DNA of 64,000 nucleotides from NCBI RefSeq assembly GCF_041260155.1, contig NC_091931.1, positions 26,863,654-26,927,653 on the forward strand, in the 5' to 3' direction. The notes under the pieces are model-generated. The model did no database searches. It was not told where the DNA came from and saw nothing but the letters and a program-made list of their open reading frames with translations. The DNA comes from Ptychodera flava (Eukaryota; Hemichordata; Enteropneusta; Ptychoderidae). Position numbers and translations under genes: made by a program. This document shows, one piece after another, positions 19,102-31,600 of the stretch (position 1 is its first letter; the number at the start of each line of letters is the position of its first letter).

Positions 19102-22100
19102 GTAAGTTTGTCTCAGTGTGTCTCGGCTTTCAGTGATGTTTACCACCGCCGCCACCGGCCATTTTGTTCTGACTGATCCATCGTGGATTTGCTCGTACAG
19201 TAGGGTCTCAGCAGTTCCGTAGCCAAAACTTCATACGGCGATTTTCTCAAAATCGCCGAGGAAAGTTGTACGTTGGCGACGGAACTGCAGTAAACTTTGG
19301 AGGCGACAGGTCCTTCCCACGTCCGGCGATCCAGGCTCGTATAAGTATAAATCAACTGTCAGGTGATGTGTAATTTGGTTGAATCACGAAACCGCCGGAG
19401 GACAGCGATAGAGACAGGGCAAACAAATTAATCTTCTGAACCACAGATTACTTTTACGTCTATACAATGAGGTACTGTCCCAGTCTGGTACTTTAGCAAA
19501 GACAAGTTCAAAACAAAATTGAGGATTACTAGTCTGTCCACTGATCTCCATTTGCACTTGTATATCCTTTGATCTTTGTTACACTGTGAAATTGAACAAA
19601 TAACTACGGTGCCATGAAACTATTGGTTTTCACTGTTATTTAATTTCACTGTTTATCTACAACATTTTTACCATAATCTATTATTGTTCAGCATTTTCAC
19701 CTTTTTCCTGCCAAAAATTATCACTTCCTCCATCAGCCGAGTCAGTAAAAAGCAGTATTGAGCAAACTTTATAAGGATTGTCACCTGCTTGGTTTGAATG
19801 TTATAGTGGCAGCTTTAGTGTGTAAAAATCATGTTTTCAGTATCTAATTTTCAGTTGACTTTAAATGTTCAATTTTTGGTTAGAATGAACCATAAGGGAC
19901 ATGTTGTGCTTCACTAGTTTTTGCAGACTGATCCCATACTGTGTTCTTTCAGGTACAATGTGGTGATTTCCCACACTTACTAGTGTATGGACCATCAGGT
20001 GCCGGAAAAAAGACCAGGATTATGTGTCTGCTGAGGGAGCTGTACGGAGCAGGTGTGGAAAAGCTACGTATGGAACATCAATCATTTACAGTAAGCCTCA
20101 AACATTTTTGAAAAACATTTACATTGTCAATGACACTGATGTCAATAATTTGTACAGGACCCGATTATAAGGACAAAAGCCAGAAAGTATCCAGGTCTTG
20201 CTGTGTCTCTTACTTGTAAGATTTCTAAACTCTTCGCACATTATAGGAATTTCGTAAAATTTCTTTGAGTCAACCCCCATACCAGTACATATTAATTGTG
20301 AAATCTAGAATCCGAGAGGACTCTCTTTAGTCTGTGGCATATCAAGTTGGCCTGTAGAGGGCTTTCATTCCAGAATCTAATGTTTTCCACGTCCTGTTCC
20401 CACACAGACCCCATCCAATCGTAAAATTGAAGTCACAACGATCGCCAGTAATTACCATATTGAAGTCAATCCAAGGTAAATCAGTGAAATGTTCATTTTG
20501 CCCTGTCATGTTCTTCGATGTGCAGTTAGCTTTGCAGAGAGGAGTGTTTGCTGTCATTCAACAGGAAAGCTTATTGTACAATTTCATCAGGGGATTGTTT
20601 TTTTTTAACAAGCCCGTAAAAGTGATTAATTTGTCAGTCATGAAGAAATGTACCAAGCAAGACATTCAGACCTGTTAAACAGCCAGATGAGTATGATTTT
20701 GTGACTTTACAAAATCTGCCTGTAGACTCTAGAGGGTGCTGTTTTGTCAGTTTTCTTAAAAGTTAAAGAATTCACAAAAAGAGAATGATTTGGTACTTTT
20801 GACAGTGTACAACTGTGCACAAATAGAAATATGTCAAAGTAGACAAAACCACGTATTGCTGATATTTGCCAGTACAAGAAGCATGATATAGCTTTTGACT
20901 GAAAATATTTTCTTTGAAATGACAATTGGTATGACAAACTTTTCTATCACTGATGCTATTTCCCCTAAATGTCTTAAAAAAATGTATTCATCTGTTGTTT
21001 GTAATTCTCAGTGATGCAGGGTTCCAGGACAGGGTTGTAATTCAAGAACTTCTGAAGACAGTGGCACAAACAAATCAGTTAGAATCATCAACACAGAAGG
21101 AGTTCAAAGGTACGACAATGACCTTCCAGTGGAATTGTAACTTAGGTTGAAATCTGTGGGCTGTGAGTCTCTAGGTCTCTTCCAGCCTTTTATTTTCCTC
21201 ACTGCCCAAACTTTTTTACAGAAATTTTGTAGGGGTTACCTTTAGAATATGATCCATACAACTATGTTAGTAGACAACACTGATAGAAATGTGCTTGGGT
21301 TTCTGCATCATTAATCCATCTTTCTAAGTCTTAGCAAAACCACTTAAAGATTCCTTGACAAATTCATCGAAAACCAGATTCATCAAGGAGTGTTTGCCAT
21401 AGCAACGGTAACATAGATATCATTCTGTGTATATTCTAGTCGTCGTTTTGACAGAAGTGGATCGCCTCACAAAAGATGCCCAGCATGCTTTGCGTCGCAC
21501 CATGGAGAAGTACATGTCGACGTGTCGACTGATTCTGTGTTGTAACTCCACCAGTAAGGTCATTCCAGCCATCCAGAGTCGATGCCTTGGTATCAGGGTA
21601 GCCGCACCATCAGTTGAGGAGGTATGGATATGATGGAATGAATGCGATGGCAAGGTGTAGTGTTGTCACACTCCAAACCATTTACAGTAATTAATTAGGT
21701 GCCTTTTATTAAACTTTTTGTTTGCTGTGTTCATGCAAAATGATTAACGAAGTGTTTAAGGTATTAGAAATCAAAAATAGTTATTTTCTTTAGTTTTGGA
21801 AAATTTGTACGTATTTACAATGTATCTTATTTCTTTGTTAACCCTAGCGGGAGAGTAGGTTACAGAAAATTGAAGGACGACAGACAATTTATTTAACTGA
21901 AGGGACCTTACTGTAAATTGCGTATTATAAGTGCATACAGGACAAGAAAAGTGGTCATGTAACCACTCTTAGATGACTTTTCAGGACAAATTATGGTAAA
22001 TATCAATAGAAGGCCATACTGTAAACAAAGTGGGCAAAATCTTCCTGAAAGAAGTACTTGTAAATCTGCATTGTCCTAGGGTGCCTTTCCTACTCAGAAA

Positions 22101-24726
22101 CATACCACCTAGGATACTGTTGAATAGTGTGACAGATTGCCGTGATCCACTTTTCTACAGATCTTTAGCACAGCCAAAATTTTGAGTTGTAGGTTCTCAC
22201 CATTCCATCACCATTCACTGTGTACAGGTCCAAATTCACTGAAATTGATAGGATAATGATTTGACTAAACCGTAGCAGTCAAAGGGCCAATCATTACTTT
22301 ACTTGTAGAATACATGTTGAGTTCTCACAATTCTGGTCACGTTGGTGATTTCAGTGTTCTTCACCAACCCCCAAGGTTTTCTCTTTGTCTACCTCAGATT
22401 TGCCAGATACTTCACATGGTATGCAAGAAAGAAGGCCTGAATTTACCCAGTGAGCTCAGTAAGAGAATTGCCGAGAAGTCTGGACGTAACCTTCGGAAGG
22501 CCTTGCTCATGTGTGAGGCTTGTAAAGTCCAACAGTCAGTTTATGTTTTTGCATTCAACTTCAAGATAAATGCACAAGTTAACTAAAAACAGACAGAGGA
22601 AATTGCTGTTTTTGTGACTGATCATTATAATCTGACACTTTTATCTTTCTAAAAATGTACCACTTTGATTACACTATTACACTCAGCCACCTACTGTGAC
22701 TTCTACACTGAATCACCACTACCACACACTTTTCAAGCAAAATGCATGTACTATCAATGTAACAAAATGTTGTTTGATACCATGCGTTACTATAAATGCC
22801 ACGATGTGAGATTAAGTATAGGTCATTTAAAAATGTCATTTTGTGTTTCTTACAAAGTGATTTGTACTTTTGTCAAATTTTGTGTAGAAATTTATTTTTA
22901 TTTGTATACTAATTAATTGTGAATCAGTATATAGAATGCGTAAAACTCAAAAACATGTTTTTCCAATGTTGACTTTGTATAATGTATTCTGATGATGAGT
23001 TTTATATAATATTTCAATTTTTTTTGGTCATTTTCAAAGGTACCCATTCAGCCCAGACCAGGAAGTAACAGAAACTGACTGGGAGGTTTTCCTCAGAGAA
23101 ACTGCCAATGCTATCGTACAACAGCAAACACCAAAAAGGTTTGTATGCAACAAGATCACGTCAGCTTGTTTTTCCAACCATGCTGTGTCTGGATACACTC
23201 TCCAGGTGCTGGTCCTTGAGTTGAGGGATTAATAAAACACTTCAATATTCTATTCTTAATGTATTGTAATGAATTTTTAAAGGCAGAAAGCAATCTTTTA
23301 TGTTTTAACTTCATTAAAAACCTCCCTCTGTCCAGTGTGCAGTGATTTTTCGTTTTTTTAACCCTTTTCCTGCCAGACAGTATTATGACTATTACTTCCC
23401 CATTAGCCAAGTCAGTGAAAAGCAGTATTGAGCCCAAATATGATGTATTTTCACCCGCTTGGCTTGGTACGTTATAGCATCTTTAGTCCAAAAAATCAAG
23501 TTTACACTATTCATGTTTTCAACAGCCTTCAAATGTACAGTATTATGTTAAAATACACCATATGGAATATGTTGTGTTCCATTAATTTTAACCATCTTGA
23601 CCTGATGGTGAAATATGGACTTGGCAGGAAAAGGGTTAAAGGTGTCGATTGGTAGAGGTCCCATCAGATGGGCCTCTCATACTGCGCATGAAAATTGGGT
23701 GTGCTCCTTGTGGTACTAAGAACACCTCAAAGCTAATACCTGTCTTGGGTGAGTGAGAGTAGCTGAGTTCAGCTGCTGTCAATCCACTGTATGAGAAAAC
23801 ACCTTTGTGTTTTTGAGTTCCCCTTTTTCCTATATGTCTCATGAATGTTAGTATCAACTCAACCAATCACTGCACAGCATAGATATTAAAGTGTGTTCTC
23901 TTACAGTGACCATGGATTCAATTATATCAATGCATGATGAGTTTTCAAATATACTAATTTTTTTTGAGAACATTTTACCAGAGCATGCATTAGCGTTCTA
24001 CTACTGATAGATACCAGAAATTATTTCTCTGCTTTCATGTCTCCGCTGTCTTTCTTAAAGGTTCATCTGCCTTGTTTTTTCCAGACTTCTTGAAGTCAGA
24101 GGAAGACTCTATGAATTGCTGACTCATTGCATTCCACCAGACATCATCATGAAGGTAGGTTTGAACATAAACTGTACAGGAACAAAGACAAGCTGTATTA
24201 TACGCATGGTGTAGTAAATAGTTCTACATTTATTCTGCACACATGTAGGTTGCTGACTTAATCACACAGAGATAAAACCAACTGACCATGCCACTGCTGT
24301 TATAGTCTGTGTATTCTGCATTCCTCTTTCAAAATTAGCTTCTATGATAAAGCCTCCATTTCATATTCCTCTGGTTGACAAAGTCTCATCTACCTCAGAC
24401 TATGGTGTTTGCACTCTCGGAGCAATTTGCAAACACACTCATCACCCCGTTGTCTCTGTCATGGATATTACAGAAAAATTAATCAATGCTCATTTCTCCA
24501 CCTGTAAATGGAATTTTGTTTCCTTTTCTTGCAGGGTCTCCTGGCAGAGTTGGTCTTGAACTGTGATGGCCAGCTGAAAGCAGAGGTCACTCAGATGGCA
24601 GCGTTTTACGAACACCGAATCCAGCAAGGTGCCAAGTCAATCTATCACCTTGAAGCATTTGTGGCCAAGTTCATGAGTATTTATAAAAGGTTTATGGAAG
24701 AGGGAATGGCTGCAATGGACTTCTGA
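19015..24726 (+). CDS. RFC3: Replication factor C subunit 3 (38-kDa clamp-loader subunit), complete, 9 exons
   Basis: Coding exons: 19015-19101, 19953-20090, 20408-20475, 21012-21109, 21440-21621, 22398-22534, 23040-23138, 24085-24154, 24535-24726. They total 1071 bases, encoding 356 residues, exactly the human RFC3 length. RFC3 is an AAA+ subunit of the nuclear clamp loader that opens PCNA and places it on primed DNA, and is shared by the alternative RFC complexes. Visible motifs are the N-terminal [10 protein letters not shown], Walker [10 protein letters not shown] (residues 42-50), the Walker-B-like LTEVD (134-138), the SRC motif IQSRC (SRC at 177-179) and the collar-domain segment [10 protein letters not shown]. 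All junction phases agree. Intron 7 carries a TTAA-flanked MITE and intron 1 a hairpin. AATAAA follows 270 bp after the stop. The gene converges with DELE1. Confidence 0.98.
19211..19288. repeat. Compound imperfect palindrome in RFC3 intron 1
   Basis: An outer pair, GCAGTTCCGTAGCCAA with TTGGCGACGGAACTGC (one mismatch), encloses a perfect inner hairpin CGGCGATTTT/AAAATCGCCG (19236-19258). The CpG-rich sequence resembles other snapback MITEs in the window, but I found no target-site duplication. Confidence 0.6.
19690..19860 (+). mobile_element. Decayed relative of the 275-bp TTAA MITE
   Basis: CTTTTTCCTGCCA, then CATCAGCCGAGTCAGTAAAA and CACCTGCTTGG, follow the same order as in the intact copies at 23362 and 31235, with many substitutions. 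It lies in RFC3 intron 1; the right end is not clear. Confidence 0.55.
19953..20090 (+). CDS. RFC3: RFC3 coding exon 2
   Basis: 46 codons with Walker [10 protein letters not shown]. Acceptor TTTCAG, donor GTAAGC. Confidence 0.98.
20408..20475 (+). CDS. RFC3: RFC3 coding exon 3
   Basis: [20 protein letters not shown] and following, matching human TPSKKKIEISTIASNYHLEV; ends in phase 2. Too short for an open-frame scan but unambiguous by homology and splice phase. Confidence 0.95.
21012..21109 (+). CDS. RFC3: RFC3 coding exon 4
   Basis: [20 protein letters not shown] and following; acceptor CTCAG, donor GTACGA, phases 2 in and 1 out. Confidence 0.97.
21440..21621 (+). CDS. RFC3: RFC3 coding exon 5
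   Basis: Walker-B-like VVVLTEVD, the highly conserved [20 protein letters not shown] block and SRC motif IQSRC. Acceptor TTCTAG, donor GTATGG. Confidence 0.98.
22398..22534 (+). CDS. RFC3: RFC3 coding exon 6
   Basis: [20 protein letters not shown] through [10 protein letters not shown]. The donor GTCAGT leaves CA, completed to Gln by the first base of exon 7. This choice restores the human VQQYPF junction; the GTTTAT site 4 nt downstream would break the frame. Confidence 0.95.
23040..23138 (+). CDS. RFC3: RFC3 coding exon 7
   Basis: [20 protein letters not shown] and following, ending QQQTPK; acceptor CAAAG, donor GTTTGT, phases 2 in and 2 out. Confidence 0.96.
23362..23635 (+). mobile_element. 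274-bp TTAA-flanked MITE, copy A (piggyBac-like)
   Basis: Ends CCCTTTTCCTGCCA and TGGCAGGAAAAGGG are inverted repeats, flanked by TTAA at 23358-23361 and 23636-23639. It lies in RFC3 intron 7. Copy B at 31235-31509 is nearly identical and in the same orientation. TTAA targets and CCC-starting ends are the piggyBac signature. It is non-coding and would need a transposase supplied in trans. Confidence 0.85.
24085..24154 (+). CDS. RFC3: RFC3 coding exon 8
   Basis: [20 protein letters not shown] then IMK; acceptor TTTTCCAG, donor GTAGGT. Confidence 0.97.
24535..24726 (+). CDS. RFC3: RFC3 coding exon 9 and stop
   Basis: 63 codons plus [23 protein letters not shown] and following to GMAAMDF; matches the human collar-domain C-terminus. 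Confidence 0.98.
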   Translation, partial: GLLAELVLNCDGQLKAEVTQMAAFYEHRIQQGAKSIYHLEAFVAKFMSIYKRFMEEGMAAMDF

Positions 24727-27700
24727 ACTTGTAATCTGTCACTACGTATCTGTCACTACCTATCTGTCATGTCTATGATCTATTCCATGAGGGTGAAAAT
24801 TCCTTCACCATTTAGGAAAGATAAAGTAGTTGTCTAATTGCTGTGATTCTTGGTCAGCAATGGAGTCAGCTTTTTTCTGAACTGTTTTGAGCAGAACATA
24901 TAGGAATGTCATAGAAATGTCATATCGTATATTCTCATTGGTATGCTGATCCCGAAGGAATTATCGGTATAGCATTTTTACAATGTTGTATCAAATCAAA
25001 TAAAAAACACATTTTTATATATTTATATTGACTCTCTTGTTGATTTGTGTTGAATTTTGATTTATCTGTTGACAAGTCTGTGTGTTGTAAATATTCCTGA
25101 AATTGTATCAGTGCGTCAAGTACATCAATGCGGTGTTCTGATTGGACAAGAGCTCACACTGGGCTCTGTGGTGTGGTGATATACATCTACCATTTGTACC
25201 ATTGTTAATATCCCCTCACCAAGCATGGAAGGTTGATGCAGAAATGAAGAGTGTTTTCACAGATGATAGGAAAAATCAAGGTTTGGCCCAATTATATGAC
25301 TAAATGCATGGAGATGATTACAATGGCAACAGAAGTGTTTTGGAACCGCCTTAAGAGGGCATTTAGCGTGCACTTCACAATACCAGTGAATGGGTGATGT
25401 CACTTTTACTGCCATTGCCAAGTATATACTATGCATGCTACGTATCCCTCTTAATATTGCCGAGTCCTGGGTGCTGAATTTCCATTTGACCATGATTGCT
25501 CCATTTGAAAATCTGTTTTATCCCCTTTTTTGTCTCTTAAAAGAAAAAATGCTTAGAAATGCCAGAAACACAGTTATATGATGTACTGGTGATAGCATCA
25601 ATCCCTGCCAAAGGCGAGTATAGATATGGGCAAATTTGCTATACTAGTATATAGTAAATGGCTTATGTTATATGGTGCACACTGTGCCCAAATACATACA
25701 TGTACCTGCTGCCAGGGGTTATGGCCTAATTACACAGCTTGAAGTACTAAATTGAGTGTTGAATACTAAATGTTGTTTATACTACTAAAACATGGCCCAC
25801 ATTCTGCGGCCAATCAGCAATTTGTGAACTATAAGCTGTGGGTCTCAGGACTGTCTCACATCGTTTGTGTCAAAAAGTTCATGAGTGTTCAAAAGCTGTG
25901 CTTGACTGTTGATGTGTCCAAACACTGGCTAATCATTCTGCGTCAGGCCTCTCTAAATGGAAAACATGCAAGTGTTTCATCCATTCAATTACTTGATAAT
26001 GTACAAGGAGTTTATTCACCATCTCCACCAATCAATCACCAAAGGCTTTCAATGCAATCGTGGAACTTTGACCCTGTGCAGGCTAAATGAGATAGGAGCG
26101 AGTTCAGATTTCCATTGATGTCATTTTTTACCTCCTCTTTACCTTATGGGGAGAGCCATACCTCTACTGATTGGTCACAAATTTCCTTGTACTTCCGCTC
26201 ACATGGCATCAAGTTATTTTTAGACGATAGACGTTTCTAGTGTGTTCTTGTCTCACTCAGTATCTCAAAGGTTTTTGCACTGAGACTGGTTCAATAAAGC
26301 CTGTTCTATCTTGAGATGGAATTATTCTAAATATTAAAATACATACATTTTGATTTTTTTCTATATAACTCTAAACACCTCATCACACTTAAAAACATTT
26401 GGCTTGTTTTTTTTAATCGGAAATCATAATCAATTGATTCCATTTTGACATGGCTTTTAATCAGCAAGCTCAAGCCAGTTATAGATGCCACCCCCAAAAT
26501 AATGGTACAGTCCGTGGGGGTAGCTCTGTGGCAAGACACTTTACAAGGTACATTTTTTGTGTGCAAATGGAGTGAAGAACCATGGGCAGCAGCTAAATTC
26601 TATATTTCATGAGGTCATGGGTCATATTGACTAATACCTGAGATTCAAATCATATTTCGTCAAAGAATCTGCAATTGCAGATTTCAGATGTTTTCCACTA
26701 ATTTTTTGAGAAGAAAAATAATACACATTAATTTCATAAATTCAGTTTATTTATACCATAATTGAATGACCAAATATTCATTTGTGAACTTACAAAGTTA
26801 ATAAAGTGTAAAATCTCATATAAAACTTTTTTCTATAAAATAAATGATATCTGTCAGGATATTTCTGTTCTTTCACACTTCGGCAACTACCGGTAACTCT
26901 AACCCACTCAGTTACATCTGGTGGTAAAATTCACTCAAACACAAATACACAGTATATTTACATGTAAGGAAATGCTAAAATCTGCCCACGCCATAGGAAG
27001 GACATTATTTCATATTTGTTGTAATCTTATCAGAGTTTCCTCATGGGGTGAATTTCACTGATTTCTGAAATCAATTTGAATATTAAACACTCTTTTGACA
27101 CTGAAATAAAACACAAAGAATTTTAGCAGAGACAAAATACACAAACAACAATTTCTGTATGGTTGTAATTCTTTAAAAAATTGCTGTAATAGCAGTTATA
27201 CGATGATAGATACTGCAGTTCATTAGGAGAGTGAAGCCTGTTGGTATGGCTTGGTCTCTTGATTTATGACCATTTTCAAAAATCACTAGTTTTATTATTA
27301 TTATACCAAAAATACGGCATTGTTTGCCAAAGTTATGCTTGCAATAAAAATTTTACATCACACCATGATATGATCAGCCAGTGGAATCAGCCAGTGGAAA
27401 ATCAAGAATAGGCAAAAAAATTTCACAGACATTCAAAGAAAGTCCTACATTTCAGTCAGTGGTGGGCAATAACTGGCCATGGTAAATAGTAGTTATAATC
27501 TTTTCCTATTTCAAACTACATAGGGTTTAAGAAGCTAAACGGTAATGATAATTCAATGAGGTAAGGCATACTTTCATGTTCTGAGGTCCTGAGTGCAGGG
27601 TAAAAATATGTTCCAAGATCTTGTGAATATTAACAATTTGACATTGTGGTTAGAAGGTTTGAATCAGGAACAAATGCAATTTTGAATGAAAGAGGAAGTT

Positions 27701-28275
27701 TCTGTGATATCCACATCACACAATGTGGTGAAATATCTGTAAAGCTGTGGATATCTATCCCAATGCCACTGTACTGGTAATACTACTGCTGGTAATAGAT
27801 TTAGAAGGTACTGACCAAGTGGACAATTATCATATGCATGTCTCAATAGGAAACTAGGCAGTGAAAAGAATATGTTGGACTTGCCAATTCAGGCTTGGAA
27901 ATTGCTAGTGATACTGTTGATATTTTAAATGCTATAAACTCTATATAAAAGCACTGTATGTCTGCTAGGTGTTGTGATTCATCTGTGTTCAAAGTTGCTG
28001 CTCAAGTAATGCTGGCATTAACGTCTGTAACTGTTGCTGTATGCACCAACATATTTCATGACCGGATATATGGCCTTTGACGGGACACTTCGCCAGGTAG
28101 AGGAATTACTGATGTAGCTTACTCCTGTCACTCTCCTCACTTGGTTTATCGCCATGGTTACTTGTCTACCACTGCTCTGTTCTAAAGAAAGACTTTGGAG
28201 CAGTGGCCGGGTAATCACAGGGCCTAATGTCAGCACAGCAACTATCATTATGGCACCTCACTTCACACAAATGAT
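24727..28275. other. Convergent RFC3-DELE1 intergenic region
   Basis: The two genes end tail-to-tail 3.5 kb apart. RFC3 has a polyadenylation signal at 24999-25004. A possible DELE1 signal on the minus strand is TTTATT (complement of AATAAA) at 27291-27296. No exon, RNA gene or named repeat was identified in between. Confidence 0.65.
24999..25004 (+). terminator. RFC3 polyadenylation signal
   Basis: AATAAA 273 bp after the stop codon, in A+T-rich sequence followed by GT-rich DNA (TTGTTGATTTGTGTTG). It is the first canonical hexamer after the stop. Confidence 0.7.
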
Positions 28276-28676
28276 TTACACAACAGCTACTCCAAAAGAC
28301 CCCCTAATCCCATTCAGTTTGCAAGCATCCTGGTTTACTCCAAAGTTGGTTAGCCAGCTTTCACCATCAAAGTCAACATCAGTTTCGCCAGCCCCTTTGT
28401 CTTGATGTTTCAAGTCAATACCAGACTCCTGCAGTCCTCTGTAGCTGAAAATACTGGGCAAAATTAAATCGAAAACAGACAGAGAGCCTTTAGTAACCCA
28501 CTTTGGCTCTTGTAATTGTCTCATATCAGTGTCACTGTCTTCAGCCATACTAGAGAGAGAAGGTGATGATGCCGAGGTGTGGATGACTCTCTTCTCTTGT
28601 ACCTCTAGAGGGAGCTGTTTAACAAGAGATTCTGATACAGGGAATTGCTGTTGCTTTGCTTCTTCCTCCATCAGTT
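28276..28676 (-). CDS. DELE1: DELE1 exon 9 and stop
   Basis: About 132 codons plus TAA. A Ser-rich, acidic tail ([17 protein letters not shown]) is followed by [19 protein letters not shown] and ends RGSFGVAVV. It is diverged from the vertebrate tail. Acceptor CATCACAG. Confidence 0.85.
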
Positions 28677-31600
28677 CTGTGATGAGACAGGAGAACATGA
28701 AGTGTTTGAATTATTGAATTTAATAACCTATGATCTACTGAAAGTAACAAAATACTACAAGATTGCATATGATGCTCAAACATAGATGTCCAAAGCCAAA
28801 TGAAATACATTCAATGGCTAGGAATCTATGACATGACATCTTTCATTTAAGACACTGAAGAGACTGTCAACAAGCTACGACAGCCGATACCACCTTCTAC
28901 AGTACTTGTAAAAACTACACATATATTGAAACAGTGCACTAAACTGATGTCAAAGCCCTTTGGATTATTTCATATCAAGACAAAATATAAAATATTTCCT
29001 TAGAAGACAACACAAACTCAATTAATGTAAATTAACGTAAATACATATTAATACCGGTGTGCACTTGATTTCCATGTCAGTTTCTGTTACATGGTAGAAT
29101 TTACAACTCTGTGTTCTATATCTCATCAATCACATATCTAGTCTGGCTGATCTTAAGGTACAACATAACACTGAAAAATGTGACAGACCACTTGAATGCC
29201 ATTGATACAAAAATTTCAAAAATACAGATCAAAAACAGTTACTTTGTCCCTTTTATAGGTGCACTTTCCCAAATCATTTTAGTCTGCCAAAAACTTGAAG
29301 AAGTAAAAATACTTACTCAGTCTGTCTTCCATATCCAGCCTTTCCAGACACTGGGTTGCTAACTCAGAGCCAGACTTACTGGCTAGTGTGTACAGCTGCC
29401 TGGCATATTCCCTATCCTCAGGAAGCCCTGTAAAGAGAAAAAGGAAAATTATTCTCAATGACTAAAGATTTTTGTTCAGAGTTGACGGTTGAGAGGGATG
29501 TCATTCATATTGTGTTTTCATCAAGACAAAGCATGAATTAAAGTGATAACAACTCAGTCTTTAAATATCCATTCAATGTACAGCGACATCTGAGCAGAGA
29601 TCTGATTCTACCAGAATGGAGATTTGATTCTATCAGGGCAGAGATCTGATTCTAAGAGCAGAGATCTGATTCTACCATGGCAGAAATCTGATTCTGTCAG
29701 GGCAGAGATCTGATTCTATCAGGGCAGAGATCTGATTCTATCAGGGCAGAGATCTGATTCTATCAGAGCAGAGATCTGATTCTATCAGGGCAGAGATCTG
29801 ATTCTATCAGAGTAGAGATCTGATTCTATCAGGGCAGAAATCTGATTCTATCAGGGCAGAGATCTGATTCTATCAGGGCAGAGATCTGATTCTATCAGGG
29901 CAGAGATCTGATTCTATCAGGGCAGAGATCTGATTCTATCAGGGCAGAGATCTTATTCTATCAGGGCAGAGATCTGATTCTATCAGAGCAGAGATCTGAT
30001 TCTATCAGGGCAGAGATCTGATTCTACCAGAGCAGAGATCTGATTCTGTCAGGGCAGAAATCTGATTCTATCAGGGCAGAGATCTGATTCTATCAGGGCA
30101 GAGATCTGATTCTATCTGAGCAGAGATCTGATTCTATCAGGGCAGAGATCTGATTCTATCAGGGCAGAAATCTGATTCTATCAGGGCAGAGATCTGATTC
30201 TATCAGGGCAGAGATCTTATTCTATCAGGGCAGAAATCTTATTCTATCAGGGCAGAGATCTGATTCTACAAGAGCATGCTGGATTGTCTGCACACACTCA
30301 CCTCCAAGACCCAACTCATTGAATACTGCTAGGTTGTACTGTGCGTCTGTGTGGTTTTGCTTGGCTGCCTTGGAGTACATGTCAGCTGCTTTGGCTTCGT
30401 TGCGAGACACTCCCCATCCTTGCTCATAACACATACCAAGGTAGTATTGACACTCCGCATCCTAAGAACAGCCATGAGACGAACAAGTAATCTTAGAGAG
30501 TCAATCAAGTTGTGAGTGTGATGGAAGTTAATGTGCATCTGCAATTGAACAATCCACATAGGCTTTTTCAGTTTGATTTCACACTGAACATGATGTAGGG
30601 GTTTATCAGAAATTCTGAAACTAATTTACACTTTACACTATGCTTCTAAAATGCCACACAACAAATAACATTATTCAACCAATAAGCCATATTTTCCAAA
30701 GCTAAAGGACAGTTTTCATTGATTCCTATCTTACATTCCTCTAAATACAAAAATAGTACAGGTACCTGAATTTTCAGAAAATATATGATTTTGAGCTCTC
30801 CAAAACTTCACAGACAGTGTGTGCTTTGCAAATAAAGAGTTTTTTCTCTGATCTAAGTAACAGCAGATAAGACTTAGACACTTCAAAATGTGCAGGAAAT
30901 TAAAATTATCACATAAATTTTTCTCGTTCACACTCCTTCCTAAGGCAATAAACGGGCTATACCGCCATCGAATTAATGACAAAAGCAAGTCTTATATCCG
31001 TGAAACAACCTACCTCATCTTTGGATCCCTCTTCGAAAAATCCAACAGCTCTCTCCGTGTTGATGTGAGGTTCTTCCAGATAGTATGTACCCATGTAAAC
31101 TTGAGCCTGCAGGTTAAAAGGCATGTCTTATAGTCAAAAGGAACTGGCATGGTATTTCCAAGTTATCAGCAAATGTTCCATAAACCCTTTGTCGCATAGC
31201 TGCATCGAGCATGGTGTGACATCAACAATATTAACCCTTTTCCTGCCAGACAGTAATAACTGTATCACTTCCCCATCAGCCAAGTCAGTAAAAAGCGGTA
31301 TTGAGCCAAAACATGACGTATTTTCACCCACTTGGCTTGGTATGTTATAGCATCTTTTGTCCAAAAAAAATCAACTTTAAAGTATTATGTTTTCAACAGC
31401 CTTCAAATGTACAGTATTATGTTAAAATACATCATATGGAATACGTTGTGTTTCATTAATTTTAACCATCTTGACCTAGTAGTGAAATATGGACTTGGCA
31501 GGAAAAGGGTTAAGAGTCTGATGTAGTTCAACTCACCCTGAAGTCAACAGTAACCTGTAGCAGACTACACAATGCCTCTGATGCAGCTAAAATGACAGAA

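Noticed and set aside
22535-22542. GTTTAT as donor of RFC3 exon 6
   Set aside because: It shifts the frame into exon 7; GTCAGT four bases upstream restores the conserved VQQYPF.
29591-30275. CRISPR array
   Set aside because: Units are contiguous 22-bp tandem repeats with no unique spacers, in a eukaryotic intron.
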